From Dactylosporangium sp. AC04546 (lineage in GTDB: Bacteria > Actinomycetota > Actinomycetes > Mycobacteriales > Micromonosporaceae): 46,474 nucleotides of DNA. The position numbers and the translations under genes are program-made. Where the stretch lies: contig NZ_JAHYSG010000098.1 of assembly GCF_022095675.1 (NCBI RefSeq), forward strand, positions 1 through 46,474, read 5' to 3'. A model generated the notes under the pieces. That model was not told the DNA's origin. It saw nothing but the letters and a program-made list of their open reading frames with translations, and did no database searches. Of this stretch, positions 15,855 through 23,984 are shown piece after piece (position 1 is the stretch's first letter; each line of letters begins with the position of its first letter).

Positions 15855-17306
15855 TCAGGTCGCGGTGATGTGGATCGCCTCCACCCAGCCGGGCGGGGCC
15901 GGCGGGTCGGCGCCGACCAGACCGGCGATGAGCCGGCAGCCCATCGGCTCGTCGGGCCATGGCGTGAAGCCGTCGGTCAGGACGACGATGATCTCCGGCT
16001 TCTGCGGCCCCTGCCGGGCCCGGGTGATGCCGACCCGCATGTCGGTGCCGCCGCCCCCGGCCAGCTGCACCTGCTCCGCCTTCGTCACCCGGGTCACCGC
16101 GTGCACGTCGGCGTCGCAGGCCAGGACCGTGACCCGGTTGCCCCGGATGCCGACCGCCCGCAGCACACCGGTGACCTCGCCCAGCGCCGAGGCCAGGTCG
16201 TCCTGCCCCATCGACCCGGATGTGTCGATGACGATCGCGACCTGCGGCAGCGGCCGCCGCAGGCTCGGCAGCACCACCCCGCGCAGCGCGCCGCTGCGCC
16301 GCCCCGGCCGCGCGTACGTGTAGTCGACCGCCCCGCTCGCCCACGCCACGGCCTGCCGCAGCGCCCCGGTGAGCAGCCGCCGCCAGTCGACGACCGGCTC
16401 GGCGATCTGGTCGGCCCAGCGCTTCCAGCCGTCCGGCACGCTGCCCTGCGAGCGCACGTGCGAGCGGATCGCCGCGGCCGTCTGCCGCCGGATCGCGTCG
16501 GCCTCGACGGGCCGCACCTCGGGCGCCCCGCCCTCGCCGAGCTCGCCGGGCACGGTGATGCCGTGCGCCCCGGACCCGCACTGCACGTAGACGACCGGCG
16601 TCGCCGGGATCCCGGCCAGGTACTCCTCGAAGAGGCGCCCCTCCGGCAGCCCGAACGTCTTGGGCTCGACCCGCGCCGCCGGCAGCGTCAGCCCGTCGGC
16701 CACGAGGTCGTCGTTGATCTCGCAGTCCTGCGCGAGGTTGACCCGGTGGTGGTCGATCCGGTCGGCGGTCTGCAGCCGGTCGGCCCGCCCGTGGTGGTCG
16801 CGCAGCAGGTGCGCGACCTCGTGGACCCAGACCCCGGCGAGCTCTTCGACGTCGTGCTCGGCGACGAAGTCCGGGTTCACGTACAGCCGCCAGTGCCGGT
16901 CGACCCCCATCGTCGCGAGGTGCCAGCTGGGCACGACCGACAGCGCGTACAACGCGGCCGCGAGATACGGCCGCAGCTTCGCCGCCCGGAACCGCGCCGC
17001 GAGCAGCTTGGTCCGGTCGAGCACTGAGCCGGCCGGCTCCTTGGCCTCCGCGGCGCCGTGCCCGCAGTCGTGTCCAACCGCGCCGTCGTGGTCGTGGTCG
17101 TGCTCATGGTGGTCGTGGTCATGGTGGTGGTCGTGGTTCTGGTCGTGGGGCGGCGGGTCGAGCGGCGCGCCGTCCGCGGCCGGCCCGTGGGCGGCAGGCG
17201 GCCCGCTCGCCGCTGTGTCGGCTTGCCCGCCCGACGCGGTGCTGGCCGTGCCGGCGTGCCCGGCCGACGCGGCGGCGTCGTGGTCGGGGCGGCGCTGGGC
17301 CGGCAC
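15855..17306 (-). CDS. metallopeptidase-like/vWA protein with His-rich N-terminal segment
   Basis: About 483 aa from GTG 17306. No good start lies upstream except a CTG at 17354 overlapping the moxR stop as CTGA. N-terminal 50-100: low complexity, then a His/Asp-rich run (17054-17150) ending GHDCGHG, a probable metal-binding patch. Middle: zinc-peptidase motif WVHEVAHLLRDHH (HExxH). C-terminus: vWA-like domain with MIDAS VIDTSGSMG, a Thr in GGGGTDMRVGI and VLTDGFTPW. This layout is the VWA-like/DUF2201 family that pairs with MoxR ATPases. Last gene of the six-gene operon. Function unknown; a substrate-handling partner of MoxR is inferred. Confidence 0.85.
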   Translation of the reverse strand: MPAQRRPDHDAAASAGHAGTASTASGGQADTAASGPPAAHGPAADGAPLDPPPHDQNHDHHHDHDHHEHDHDHDGAVGHDCGHGAAEAKEPAGSVLDRTKLLAARFRAAKLRPYLAAALYALSVVPSWHLATMGVDRHWRLYVNPDFVAEHDVEELAGVWVHEVAHLLRDHHGRADRLQTADRIDHHRVNLAQDCEINDDLVADGLTLPAARVEPKTFGLPEGRLFEEYLAGIPATPVVYVQCGSGAHGITVPGELGEGGAPEVRPVEADAIRRQTAAAIRSHVRSQGSVPDGWKRWADQIAEPVVDWRRLLTGALRQAVAWASGAVDYTYARPGRRSGALRGVVLPSLRRPLPQVAIVIDTSGSMGQDDLASALGEVTGVLRAVGIRGNRVTVLACDADVHAVTRVTKAEQVQLAGGGGTDMRVGITRARQGPQKPEIIVVLTDGFTPWPDEPMGCRLIAGLVGADPPAPPGWVEAIHITAT

Positions 17307-17350
17307 CGCGGCGGCCGGGGGTGCGGGCGTCGTCGAGGTCTGGTCGGTGG

Positions 17351-18517
17351 TCAGCTCAGCGCTCCCGACAGGCGCAGGATGTCGACGAACGCGTCGATCG
17401 TCGGCGGCACCGCCCAGGACTTGTGGCGCATGACGGCCAGGTCGTGGGCGGCGCGGGCGGCCACGTCGGGCACGCCGGCGTCGACCGCCTTGGCGAGGAC
17501 CGTCCAGGCCGCGTCCCAGCGGGCGTGCGTCAGGTCGGACTGGACGGCCGCCACGATCGCGGTCAGGAAGGCGAGCTGGCGGTCGCCGCGGGTCGGCAGC
17601 TGGAACGCGTCCGGGTTGACCAGGACCCGGTTGGGGTCGGGGAGGTCCAGCTCGTCGAGGTAGTTGACCAGCTCCAGGCCGGCGCCGTCGCCGATCGCGC
17701 CGACCAGGGCGGTCGACAGCGCCTCGCGGCCCGCGTCGCTGGCCATGCCGAAGGTGAGCAGGCGCAGCGCCATCTCCCAGGTGCGCGGGGACGGCCAGGC
17801 GCCGCCGCGGGCCTCGGCGTCGGCCGGGAGGTGGTGGGTCAGGCCGGGGCGGGCGGTGAGGAAGCCGGACAGCGTGCCGCGGGCGCGGGCCAGCGCCGAC
17901 GTGGTGCGGCCCGGCTCGACGCGGGGGAGGTTGGCGGTGGGCCAGGTGCCGGCCAGGCCGCGGGCGACGACCGCCGGGTCGTGGGTCCACTGGAGGTGGA
18001 CGAACCGGTTGGCGAGGGGCGGGCTGAGGTGCCACCCGTCGGCGGCGCTGGCCGGCGGGTTGGCCGCGGCGACCACCCGGATCGCCGGCGGCAGCTCCAG
18101 GCTGCCCACCCGCCGCTCCAGCACCACGCGCAGCAGCGCGGCCTGCACGGCCGGCGGGGCCGAGGACAGCTCGTCGAAGAACACGATGCCCTCGCCGCGC
18201 CGGCTGAGGCGCACCGCCCAGTCGGGCGGGGCCATCGGCACGCCCTGCGTGGCCGGGTCATCACCGACGACGGGCAGGCCGGCGAAGTCGGACGGCTCGT
18301 GGATGCTCGCGATGACGGTCTCCATCGTCACGCCGAGCCGGTCGGACAGCTGCTGCAGCGCCGAGGACTTGCCGATGCCGGGCTCGCCCCACAGCAGCAC
18401 CGGCAGGTTGGCGGAGACGGCGAGGGCGAGCGCCTCCAGCTGGATGTTGGGCCGCAGCTCCACCCGCGTGGCCCGGGTGGCCGCGATCAGCTCGTCGGCC
18501 TCGGCGAGAAGACTCAT
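17351..18517 (-). CDS. MoxR-type AAA+ ATPase
   Basis: 388 aa. Walker A GEPGIGKS (residues 44-51), Walker B IVFFDELSSA near 120, sensor-1 VVAAANPP near 160, arginine-finger region SPPLANRFVHL. MoxR ATPases remodel or activate protein complexes together with a vWA partner, which is encoded just downstream. ATG 18517 lies 10 bp after the upstream ankyrin stop. TAACCT (18525-18530) is 7 nt before it, so an internal leaderless promoter is possible. An in-frame upstream start at 18580 would overlap the ankyrin gene and is less likely. Confidence 0.9.
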   Translation of the reverse strand: MSLLAEADELIAATRATRVELRPNIQLEALALAVSANLPVLLWGEPGIGKSSALQQLSDRLGVTMETVIASIHEPSDFAGLPVVGDDPATQGVPMAPPDWAVRLSRRGEGIVFFDELSSAPPAVQAALLRVVLERRVGSLELPPAIRVVAAANPPASAADGWHLSPPLANRFVHLQWTHDPAVVARGLAGTWPTANLPRVEPGRTTSALARARGTLSGFLTARPGLTHHLPADAEARGGAWPSPRTWEMALRLLTFGMASDAGREALSTALVGAIGDGAGLELVNYLDELDLPDPNRVLVNPDAFQLPTRGDRQLAFLTAIVAAVQSDLTHARWDAAWTVLAKAVDAGVPDVAARAAHDLAVMRHKSWAVPPTIDAFVDILRLSGALS

Positions 18518-18527
18518 GCGCGCCAGG

Positions 18528-20024
18528 TTAGCGGCCCAGTACGACAGAAAATTCGTTGCTTCTTCGGTGCCGGTCGGCAAGCTCCGCCGCGCCCGTGCCG
18601 TCGGGCAGGCTGACCTCGCGCCGGGCGCCGAGCGCGACCAGCTCGGACACGAACGCCGCCGACCCGCCGGCCGCGATCGCGAACAGCAGCGGCGTGTACC
18701 CGTCGTGGTCGCGCGCCTCCACGTCCAGGCCCAGGGCGACGAGCCGGCGCAGCAGCGGCTCCGGGCGCGGGCACCAGCTCAGCAGGTGCAGCAGCGTCCG
18801 CCCGCGCCCGTCGCGCAGGGTCGGGTCGAGGCCGGCGTCGATGAGCGCCTCGATGGCGGGCGCGTCGCCGTGCGCGGCCCGCAGCGCCACCGTACGGCGG
18901 CGTACCCGCAGGTGCTTCGGCAGCCGGACGCGCGGGTCGCTCCAACCGGTGACCGCCGCGAAGCAGCCGGTGAGCGGCGGGCCGCCCAGGGCGTGCATGG
19001 CCTGCTCCCGCCGCAGCTCGGCCGGGGTGTGCGGGGTCGTGAACCCGGCCGCGGACATGGCGACCAGGTGCCACTCGCCGAGGCAGCGCACCCGGAACGG
19101 CTCCAGGGAGACCGGCTCGTCGACGGCCGCGACGGCAGCGTCCGGGAACAGCGCCGAGGCGACCAGCGGGTGCAGCGCCGACACCGGCACGTGGCCGCGC
19201 CGGACCAGGTCGAAGTCGACCGGCCGGACGGTCCGCGCCGCCGGCAGGAGCGGCAGCGGCTGCTCGGCCGAGTGCGCGGCGTTCCAGGCGCCGGTGTGCG
19301 TGACCCGCAGGGTCGCCGCGTCGATCAGGGCCGACTCCCGCCAGTGCAGCGGCATCAGGACCGCCGGGGCGCGGTGCCGGGCGGCGGTCGCGCGGACCGC
19401 GTCCGCCAGGCGGGTCAGGTCGTGGTCGCCGGCCCGCAGGCGGGTCTCAGCGGCGTCCCGCGCGTACGGCGGCGCCGAGGGGTGCTCGAACGAACCGACG
19501 TGGAACCCGGCCCGGGTCCAGGCGGCCCGCCACTCGCCGGCGTCCTGGAGCCGCAGCAGCTCGGGGTCGGCCGTCACCCGCAGGTCCGCCGTCCGCCGGC
19601 CGTCCCAGCGTTCGCGGTTCAGGTGCAGGCCGTCGCCCTCCAGGCCGTGGTTCTCCCGGCGGTACCGCAGCAGCAACCCCTGCCCGTCGCCCCACGAGTG
19701 CCGCCGCTGCACCGTGAGCGCGTGGCCGTCGGCGTAGAACGCCAGCGGGATCGTGCGGCGCGGCAGGTCGTGCGTCGACGGGTCGCGGGGCAGGTGCCAG
19801 CGCAGCAGGTCGGGCACCAGACTGCGGAGGTCCTCGCCGACCTCGTCCGGCACGCCGGCGGGCTCCGGGCCGAGTTCGGGGCCGAGCTCCGGGCCGAGCG
19901 CGATGTCGGCCGCGGCGCACGCCCCGCGCCAGTCGCCGGCCTGCCGCCGGGCCGTGGCCTCCGCGATCATCCAGCGGGGCACGGCGTAGCGCCGCAGCCG
20001 CGCCCAGGCCCGCAGGTCCGTCAT
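18528..20024 (-). CDS. ankyrin-repeat protein A, paralogue of the gene upstream
   Basis: 498 aa. The N-terminal module has RRYAVPRWMIAEATARRQAG, DWRGACAAAD and LVPDLLRWHLPRDP. The middle includes PLHWRESALIDA, FRVRCLGEWHLVAMSAAGFT and ALGGPPLTGCFAAVTGW. The C-terminal third has two or three ankyrin repeats (GLDPTLRDGRGRTLLHLLSW, DHDGYTPLLFAIAAGG). Same order and motifs as the 499-aa protein at 20021, so tandem paralogues that have diverged. The start overlaps the upstream stop as ATGA. No catalytic motif found; I infer target recognition or scaffolding for the MoxR/vWA pair. Confidence 0.82.
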   Translation of the reverse strand: MTDLRAWARLRRYAVPRWMIAEATARRQAGDWRGACAAADIALGPELGPELGPEPAGVPDEVGEDLRSLVPDLLRWHLPRDPSTHDLPRRTIPLAFYADGHALTVQRRHSWGDGQGLLLRYRRENHGLEGDGLHLNRERWDGRRTADLRVTADPELLRLQDAGEWRAAWTRAGFHVGSFEHPSAPPYARDAAETRLRAGDHDLTRLADAVRATAARHRAPAVLMPLHWRESALIDAATLRVTHTGAWNAAHSAEQPLPLLPAARTVRPVDFDLVRRGHVPVSALHPLVASALFPDAAVAAVDEPVSLEPFRVRCLGEWHLVAMSAAGFTTPHTPAELRREQAMHALGGPPLTGCFAAVTGWSDPRVRLPKHLRVRRRTVALRAAHGDAPAIEALIDAGLDPTLRDGRGRTLLHLLSWCPRPEPLLRRLVALGLDVEARDHDGYTPLLFAIAAGGSAAFVSELVALGARREVSLPDGTGAAELADRHRRSNEFSVVLGR

Positions 20025-21520
20025 GTGACGAGGAAGGCGAGGTCGTGCTCGCGGAGGCGCTCCACGTCCTCGGCCAGGGTGTCGCCCACGAAGTCCTCGG
20101 TGTCCGGGTCGGCGCCCGCCGCCAGCAGCGCCCGCACCAGCTCCGGCGAGCCGCCGGCGCGGACCGCGACGTGCAGCACGCTGTACCCGCGGTTGTCCCG
20201 GTCGTCGAGGTCGAGGCCCGCGGCGAGCAGCCGGTCGAGCAGCGCGAGGTCGCCGCCGAGGCAGGGCAGCAGGTGCAGCAGCGTGCGGCCGTGCAGGTCG
20301 CGGGCGTGCGGGTCGATCCCGGCGTCGAGCAGCGCGGTCACCCCGGCCACGTCGCCGTGCTGGGCCCGGAGCATCAGGTCGCGCCGCTGGTCCTCCAGCT
20401 CGCGGGGGAGCCGCTCGCCGCGGTGGCGCCAGGCCCGCTCGGCGGCGAAGCAGCCGTGCGTCTCGCCGCCGAGGGCCCGCATCGTCTCCTCGCGCTGCCG
20501 CTCCTCGTCGCTGTGCGGCACGGTGAACCGGCCGCCGGTCATGTGCACGTCGTGCCAGGCCTCGCCGCAGCGCACCCGGACCGGTGCCCCGGCCGGCGGT
20601 TCGAACGGCCGCCAGGCCGCGGACGGGTCGAACGCCGCCAGGACCAGCGGGTGCAGCCGCTCCGCCGGCAGCAGCCCGAGCCGGACCAGGTGCACGTCGA
20701 CCGGTCGGCGCAGGGTGTCGGCGTCGAGCAGGTCGATGCTGTCCTCGCGGTCGTTCGGGACCCACTCGCCGCGCACCGGGCCACCGCCGAGGATGCCGGT
20801 GAGATGGATCTCGTAGTACCAGCCGACGCGGAGCCGGACGGTGTCCATGCCGCGCTCGCGGGCGGCGGCGAGCACCACGGCGGGGTCGAGGTCGAAGGAG
20901 GCCAGGGTGCGGTTGAAGTACTGCGTCCGCCAGTCGTCGTCCTCGAGCTCCGGCGCGTCGGCGAGCGCGATCCCGCCCGCGTTCCAGGCCTCGACCTGCC
21001 GCCCGGCGTCCTGCAGCGCCAGCACCGGCGAGTCGCGGAAGTCGGGGGACGTGCGGGCCAGCAGCTCGGGCGCCTCGCGGGCGTCCCACAGGTAGCGGCG
21101 CTCGGTGAGCTCGTGCAGGCCGTGGTACCGGCCGTCCTCGTTGACGTCGTCCTCGTCGAGGACCACCAGCCGCAGGCGCTGCGAGCCGAAGCCGAGGCGG
21201 GGCAGCTCCACGCAGAGCGCCTTGCCGTCGTCGCGGACGAGCACCACGAGCAGCCGTGGGGCGATGGTCGTGTCGCCGCGGCCCGGGTGGCGGGGCAGGT
21301 GCCAGCGCAGCAGGTCGGGCGCGAAGTGGCGCAGGTCGTCCTCGAACGGCCCGAAGTCCGCCTCGGCGTCGACGTCGACGGCGGCCGCGGCGCAGGCGGC
21401 CCGCCAGTCGCCGGCGAGGCGGGCCTCGGTCGCGGCGCGGATCATCCGGGCGGGCACCGCGTAGTGGCGGATGCGCCGCCACGTGCCCAGCTCGCCGGCG
21501 GGGACGAGGGCGGTGGTCAT
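20021..21520 (-). CDS. ankyrin-repeat protein B
   Basis: 499 aa paralogue of the gene at 18528. N-terminal module: IRHYAVPARMIRAATEARLA, GDWRAACAAA, FAPDLLRWHLPRHP. Middle: VRVRCGEAWHDVHMTGGRFT, ALGGETHGCFAAERAW. C-terminal ankyrin repeats: GIDPHARDLHGRTLLHLLP, DNRGYSVLHVAVRAGGSPEL, GADPDTEDFVGDTLAEDV. ATG 21520 overlaps the LRR stop as ATGA, and its stop overlaps the next ATG. Soluble, with no signal peptide. The large conserved N-terminal two-thirds is not a family I recognise and is the best target for remote-homology search. Confidence 0.82.
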   Translation of the reverse strand: MTTALVPAGELGTWRRIRHYAVPARMIRAATEARLAGDWRAACAAAAVDVDAEADFGPFEDDLRHFAPDLLRWHLPRHPGRGDTTIAPRLLVVLVRDDGKALCVELPRLGFGSQRLRLVVLDEDDVNEDGRYHGLHELTERRYLWDAREAPELLARTSPDFRDSPVLALQDAGRQVEAWNAGGIALADAPELEDDDWRTQYFNRTLASFDLDPAVVLAAARERGMDTVRLRVGWYYEIHLTGILGGGPVRGEWVPNDREDSIDLLDADTLRRPVDVHLVRLGLLPAERLHPLVLAAFDPSAAWRPFEPPAGAPVRVRCGEAWHDVHMTGGRFTVPHSDEERQREETMRALGGETHGCFAAERAWRHRGERLPRELEDQRRDLMLRAQHGDVAGVTALLDAGIDPHARDLHGRTLLHLLPCLGGDLALLDRLLAAGLDLDDRDNRGYSVLHVAVRAGGSPELVRALLAAGADPDTEDFVGDTLAEDVERLREHDLAFLVT

Positions 21521-22635
21521 CGGTACACGCTCACGATCTCGCTGGTGGGGGCCGGCTCGCCGGCCGGGAGCAGTGCCGCGACGGCCCGCTTCACGCGGCG
21601 CGGCACGTCGGGCCCGAGGGCCAGCCGGCGCAGCGCCGTGCGGCCCGACTCGAGGGCCTCCAGCAGGCGCTTCGCACCGCGCCCGGCCACGCCGGTGTGC
21701 CGCAGGTCGAGCCGCTGCAGCGGGCTGCCCGGCAGTGCGTCGGCGAGGCGGAATGCGCCCTCGTCGCCGACGACGTTGTCGCTGGCGCCGAGCACGCGAA
21801 GCGACTGCGGCCGGCTGAGGTCGAGGCTGTCCACCATGGACAGTTTGGCGGCGAGCAGCTCGACGGTGGCGGGGGAGAGGCCGTTGCCGCCCAGGCCGAG
21901 CGTGGTGCCGGGCCGGTGCACGGCCGCCAGGACCTCGGCGACGCCCGCGTCGGTGAGGTGGTTGGCCGCCAGGAACAGCCCGGTGACGCCGCAGTCGCGC
22001 AGCAGCGCGGCGAGCATCGGCGCCGCCGCCGGGCCGAGGCCGTTGCCGCCGAGGAAGACCCGGGTGACCGGCCGCTCACGGGCGGCGAGTGCCTCGACCA
22101 GCACGGCCAGGCTGGCACTGGTCAGGCCGGTGTTGACCAGGTCGAGGGTGTCGATGGCGGCGTTGCGGCGCAGCATGGCGGCGAGCGCGGTGACGCCCGC
22201 GTCGCCGAGCGGGTTGCGCTTGAGCCACAGTGCGCGGACGCTGCCGTCGGTGGCCAGCCGGTCGAACAGGGGCGCCGCGCCGGCCGCGTCGATCGCGTTG
22301 CACCCGAGGTACAACGTCTCCAACCGGTGCTCGGGACCGAGCGCGTCGGCGAGCGCGCGGGTGCCCTCGGCGCCGAGGCTGTTCGTGCCGAGCAGCAGGT
22401 GCACCGCGTGCGGCGAGCGGACCACCTGGTCGAGCACGCGCGTCACGCCGGACGCGCCGATGCCCTGCTTGCACAGGTCGACCCGCCCGTCGGGCTGGAG
22501 CGTGCCGAGCGGGAACCGCTCGGTGCCGGCGACCGGCGCCGGGTCGCCGAGGCGCTCCAGCAGCGGGGTCAGCAGCGCCGGGTCGGCCGGTGGGACGGCC
22601 GGCACCTCGAGCACGGGGCACGCGATCTCTACCAC
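21517..22635 (-). CDS. leucine-rich-repeat protein (ribonuclease-inhibitor type)
   Basis: 372 aa. Eight or so LRRs of about 28 residues with the pattern LxxLxLxxNxLxxAGxxxLxxxL, for example VHLLLGTNSLGAEGTRALAD, ETLYLGCNAIDAAG, VTRVFLGGNGLGPA and GLFLAANHLTDAGV. This class forms curved protein-binding scaffolds, often for protein or RNase recognition. GTG 22635 overlaps the upstream SDR stop by 7 bp, and its stop overlaps the ankyrin B start. No signal peptide or membrane helix, so cytoplasmic. Its role in the operon is inferred to be partner binding. Confidence 0.88.
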   Translation of the reverse strand: MVEIACPVLEVPAVPPADPALLTPLLERLGDPAPVAGTERFPLGTLQPDGRVDLCKQGIGASGVTRVLDQVVRSPHAVHLLLGTNSLGAEGTRALADALGPEHRLETLYLGCNAIDAAGAAPLFDRLATDGSVRALWLKRNPLGDAGVTALAAMLRRNAAIDTLDLVNTGLTSASLAVLVEALAARERPVTRVFLGGNGLGPAAAPMLAALLRDCGVTGLFLAANHLTDAGVAEVLAAVHRPGTTLGLGGNGLSPATVELLAAKLSMVDSLDLSRPQSLRVLGASDNVVGDEGAFRLADALPGSPLQRLDLRHTGVAGRGAKRLLEALESGRTALRRLALGPDVPRRVKRAVAALLPAGEPAPTSEIVSVYR

Positions 22636-23870
22636 TGCACCACCTGGTAGTCCTTCAGGAACACGCCGGAGACGCGGTCGCCGTGGACGCCGCGGACGAT
22701 CGGGTCGTAGACGCGGGCGGCGCCGTCGACGACGTCGAGCGGCACCCGGAACCCGGCCTCGTGCAGCGCCTCCTTGGCCGGCTGGGGCCGCTCGTCGGTG
22801 ACCCAGCCGGTGTCGACGCTGGTGACGTGGATGCCGTCGAGCACGTACTCGGCGGCGATCGTGCGGGTCAGCATGTTCAGCGACGCCTTGGCCATGTTGG
22901 TGTGCGGGTGCCGGCTGGTCTTGTTGCGGCGGCTGAAGCTGCCCTCCATCGCCGACACGTTGACCACGTAGCGGTCGGCGTGCGGCGAGGCCTGCAGCAG
23001 CGGCCGGAGCTGGGCGATCAGCATGAACGGCACGAACGCGTTCACCACCTGCACCTCCATCCACTCCCGCGGGGTGACCTCGTGCAGCCGCAGCGTCCAG
23101 CTGTTGACCGGGCGCAGGTCGAGCGGCTCGCCCGTCTCGTCGACCCGGCCGGCCGGGAAGAAGTCCACAGTGGAGGACGGGCCGGTGAGCGCCAGCCCCT
23201 CGGCGCGGCGCAGCTCGCGGTGGTACTCCGCCGGCCGCTGGATGGTCTGGGCCGCGTTGTTGACCAGGATGTCGAGGTGGTCCCAGCGGGCCTTGACCGC
23301 GTCGACCAGCCCGACGACGCCGGGCAGGTCGAGGAAGTCGACGCCGTGGATGTGCAGGCGGTCCAGCCAGTCGCCGGCGTCGGCCTGCTCGGCGAAGCGG
23401 CGGGCGGCGTCGTGCGGGAAGCGGGTGGTGACGATGACCTCGGCGCCGTCGCGCAGCAGCTTCAGCGCGGTGTGGAACCCGATCTTGATCCGGCCGCCGG
23501 TGACGATCGCCCGCCGGCCGCGCAGGTCGCAGCGGGCGTGCCGGCGGGCGACGTTGTCGGTGGCGCAGCGCTCGCACATCTGCGGGTAGGCGAGCGGGAC
23601 CCGCCGGTACGGACCCTTGCACACGTAGCAGTCGCGGGACCGGATCAGCTCGGCGCCGTCGGCCGCGGGCTCGGTGACCAGCCGCCGGTCGTGCGCGGAC
23701 ACGGCCTGGCGGCGCTCGGTCTTCTGTTGTTTCTTGCGGCTACGGTGCGCCTGGTGGACCGCACGACGGACCAGCATCACCTGCGGGTCGTCGTCCTCGG
23801 CGCCGCCCTCGTCGACGGCAGCGAGCACCCGCAGGAAGGTGGCGACGTCGTCGGGGTCCAGGCGAGGCAC
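22629..23870 (-). CDS. zinc-ribbon SDR with atypical active site
   Basis: 413 aa. The N-terminal extension has a basic run RSRKKQQKTERR (43-54) and a two-knuckle zinc ribbon with C81, C84, C99 and C102. The SDR fold starts at TGGRIKIG (124-131), then ILVNNAAQT and NVSAMEGSF with the catalytic Ser. The YxxxK motif reads TNMAK, so the catalytic Tyr is Thr; this makes ordinary dehydrogenase activity doubtful, although I recall HPHTNMAKA as conserved in related sequences. GTG 23870 follows TACGCT (23877-23882) by 6 nt: leaderless. First protein gene after the two tRNA-like genes. Confidence 0.85.
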   Translation of the reverse strand: MPRLDPDDVATFLRVLAAVDEGGAEDDDPQVMLVRRAVHQAHRSRKKQQKTERRQAVSAHDRRLVTEPAADGAELIRSRDCYVCKGPYRRVPLAYPQMCERCATDNVARRHARCDLRGRRAIVTGGRIKIGFHTALKLLRDGAEVIVTTRFPHDAARRFAEQADAGDWLDRLHIHGVDFLDLPGVVGLVDAVKARWDHLDILVNNAAQTIQRPAEYHRELRRAEGLALTGPSSTVDFFPAGRVDETGEPLDLRPVNSWTLRLHEVTPREWMEVQVVNAFVPFMLIAQLRPLLQASPHADRYVVNVSAMEGSFSRRNKTSRHPHTNMAKASLNMLTRTIAAEYVLDGIHVTSVDTGWVTDERPQPAKEALHEAGFRVPLDVVDGAARVYDPIVRGVHGDRVSGVFLKDYQVVQW

Positions 23871-23876
23871 CGCCGA

Positions 23877-23901
23877 AGCGTAGTCCCTGCCCGCCAGCGG
23901 G
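23877..23901 (-). promoter_or_regulatory. candidate leaderless promoter of the zinc-ribbon SDR operon
   Basis: -10 TACGCT (23877-23882) lies 6 nt before GTG 23870. A small dyad CCCGC-CA-GCGGG (23890-23901) sits between it and the tRNA-like gene, and could be an operator or a weak end signal for the RNA. Confidence 0.4.
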
Positions 23902-23902
23902 G

Positions 23903-23975
23903 GTGGACCGGCCGGAATCGAACCGGCGTCCTCCGTCCTGAGAAGACGGCGCGACGACCTCTGCGCTACAGCCCA
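23903..23975 (-). tRNA. tRNA-like gene 1, anticodon CUC (would be Glu)
   Basis: 73 nt cloverleaf in canonical geometry: acceptor TGGGCTG/CGGTCCA (7 bp with two wobble pairs), T8-A9, D arm GCGCAGAGGTCGTCGCG with G18G19, anticodon arm CCGTC-TTCTCAG-GACGG, 5-nt variable loop AGGAC, T arm with TTCGATT loop, discriminator C. CCA is not encoded. U33 is normal and the anticodon is CUC. The body (positions 8-26 and 44-65) is identical to the neighbour at 23985. U1-A72, the 13:22 mismatch, G21 and the pairing with a near-identical sibling argue against an ordinary housekeeping tRNA-Glu. Confidence 0.6.
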
Positions 23976-23984
23976 CATAGGCGG

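Noticed and set aside
17664..20816. A very long open plus-strand frame (about 1050 codons)
   Set aside because: It is antisense to the MoxR and ankyrin genes. Long antisense frames are expected at this GC content; the translation is Arg/Ser/Ala-rich with no domain, and the minus-strand proteins have clear motifs.
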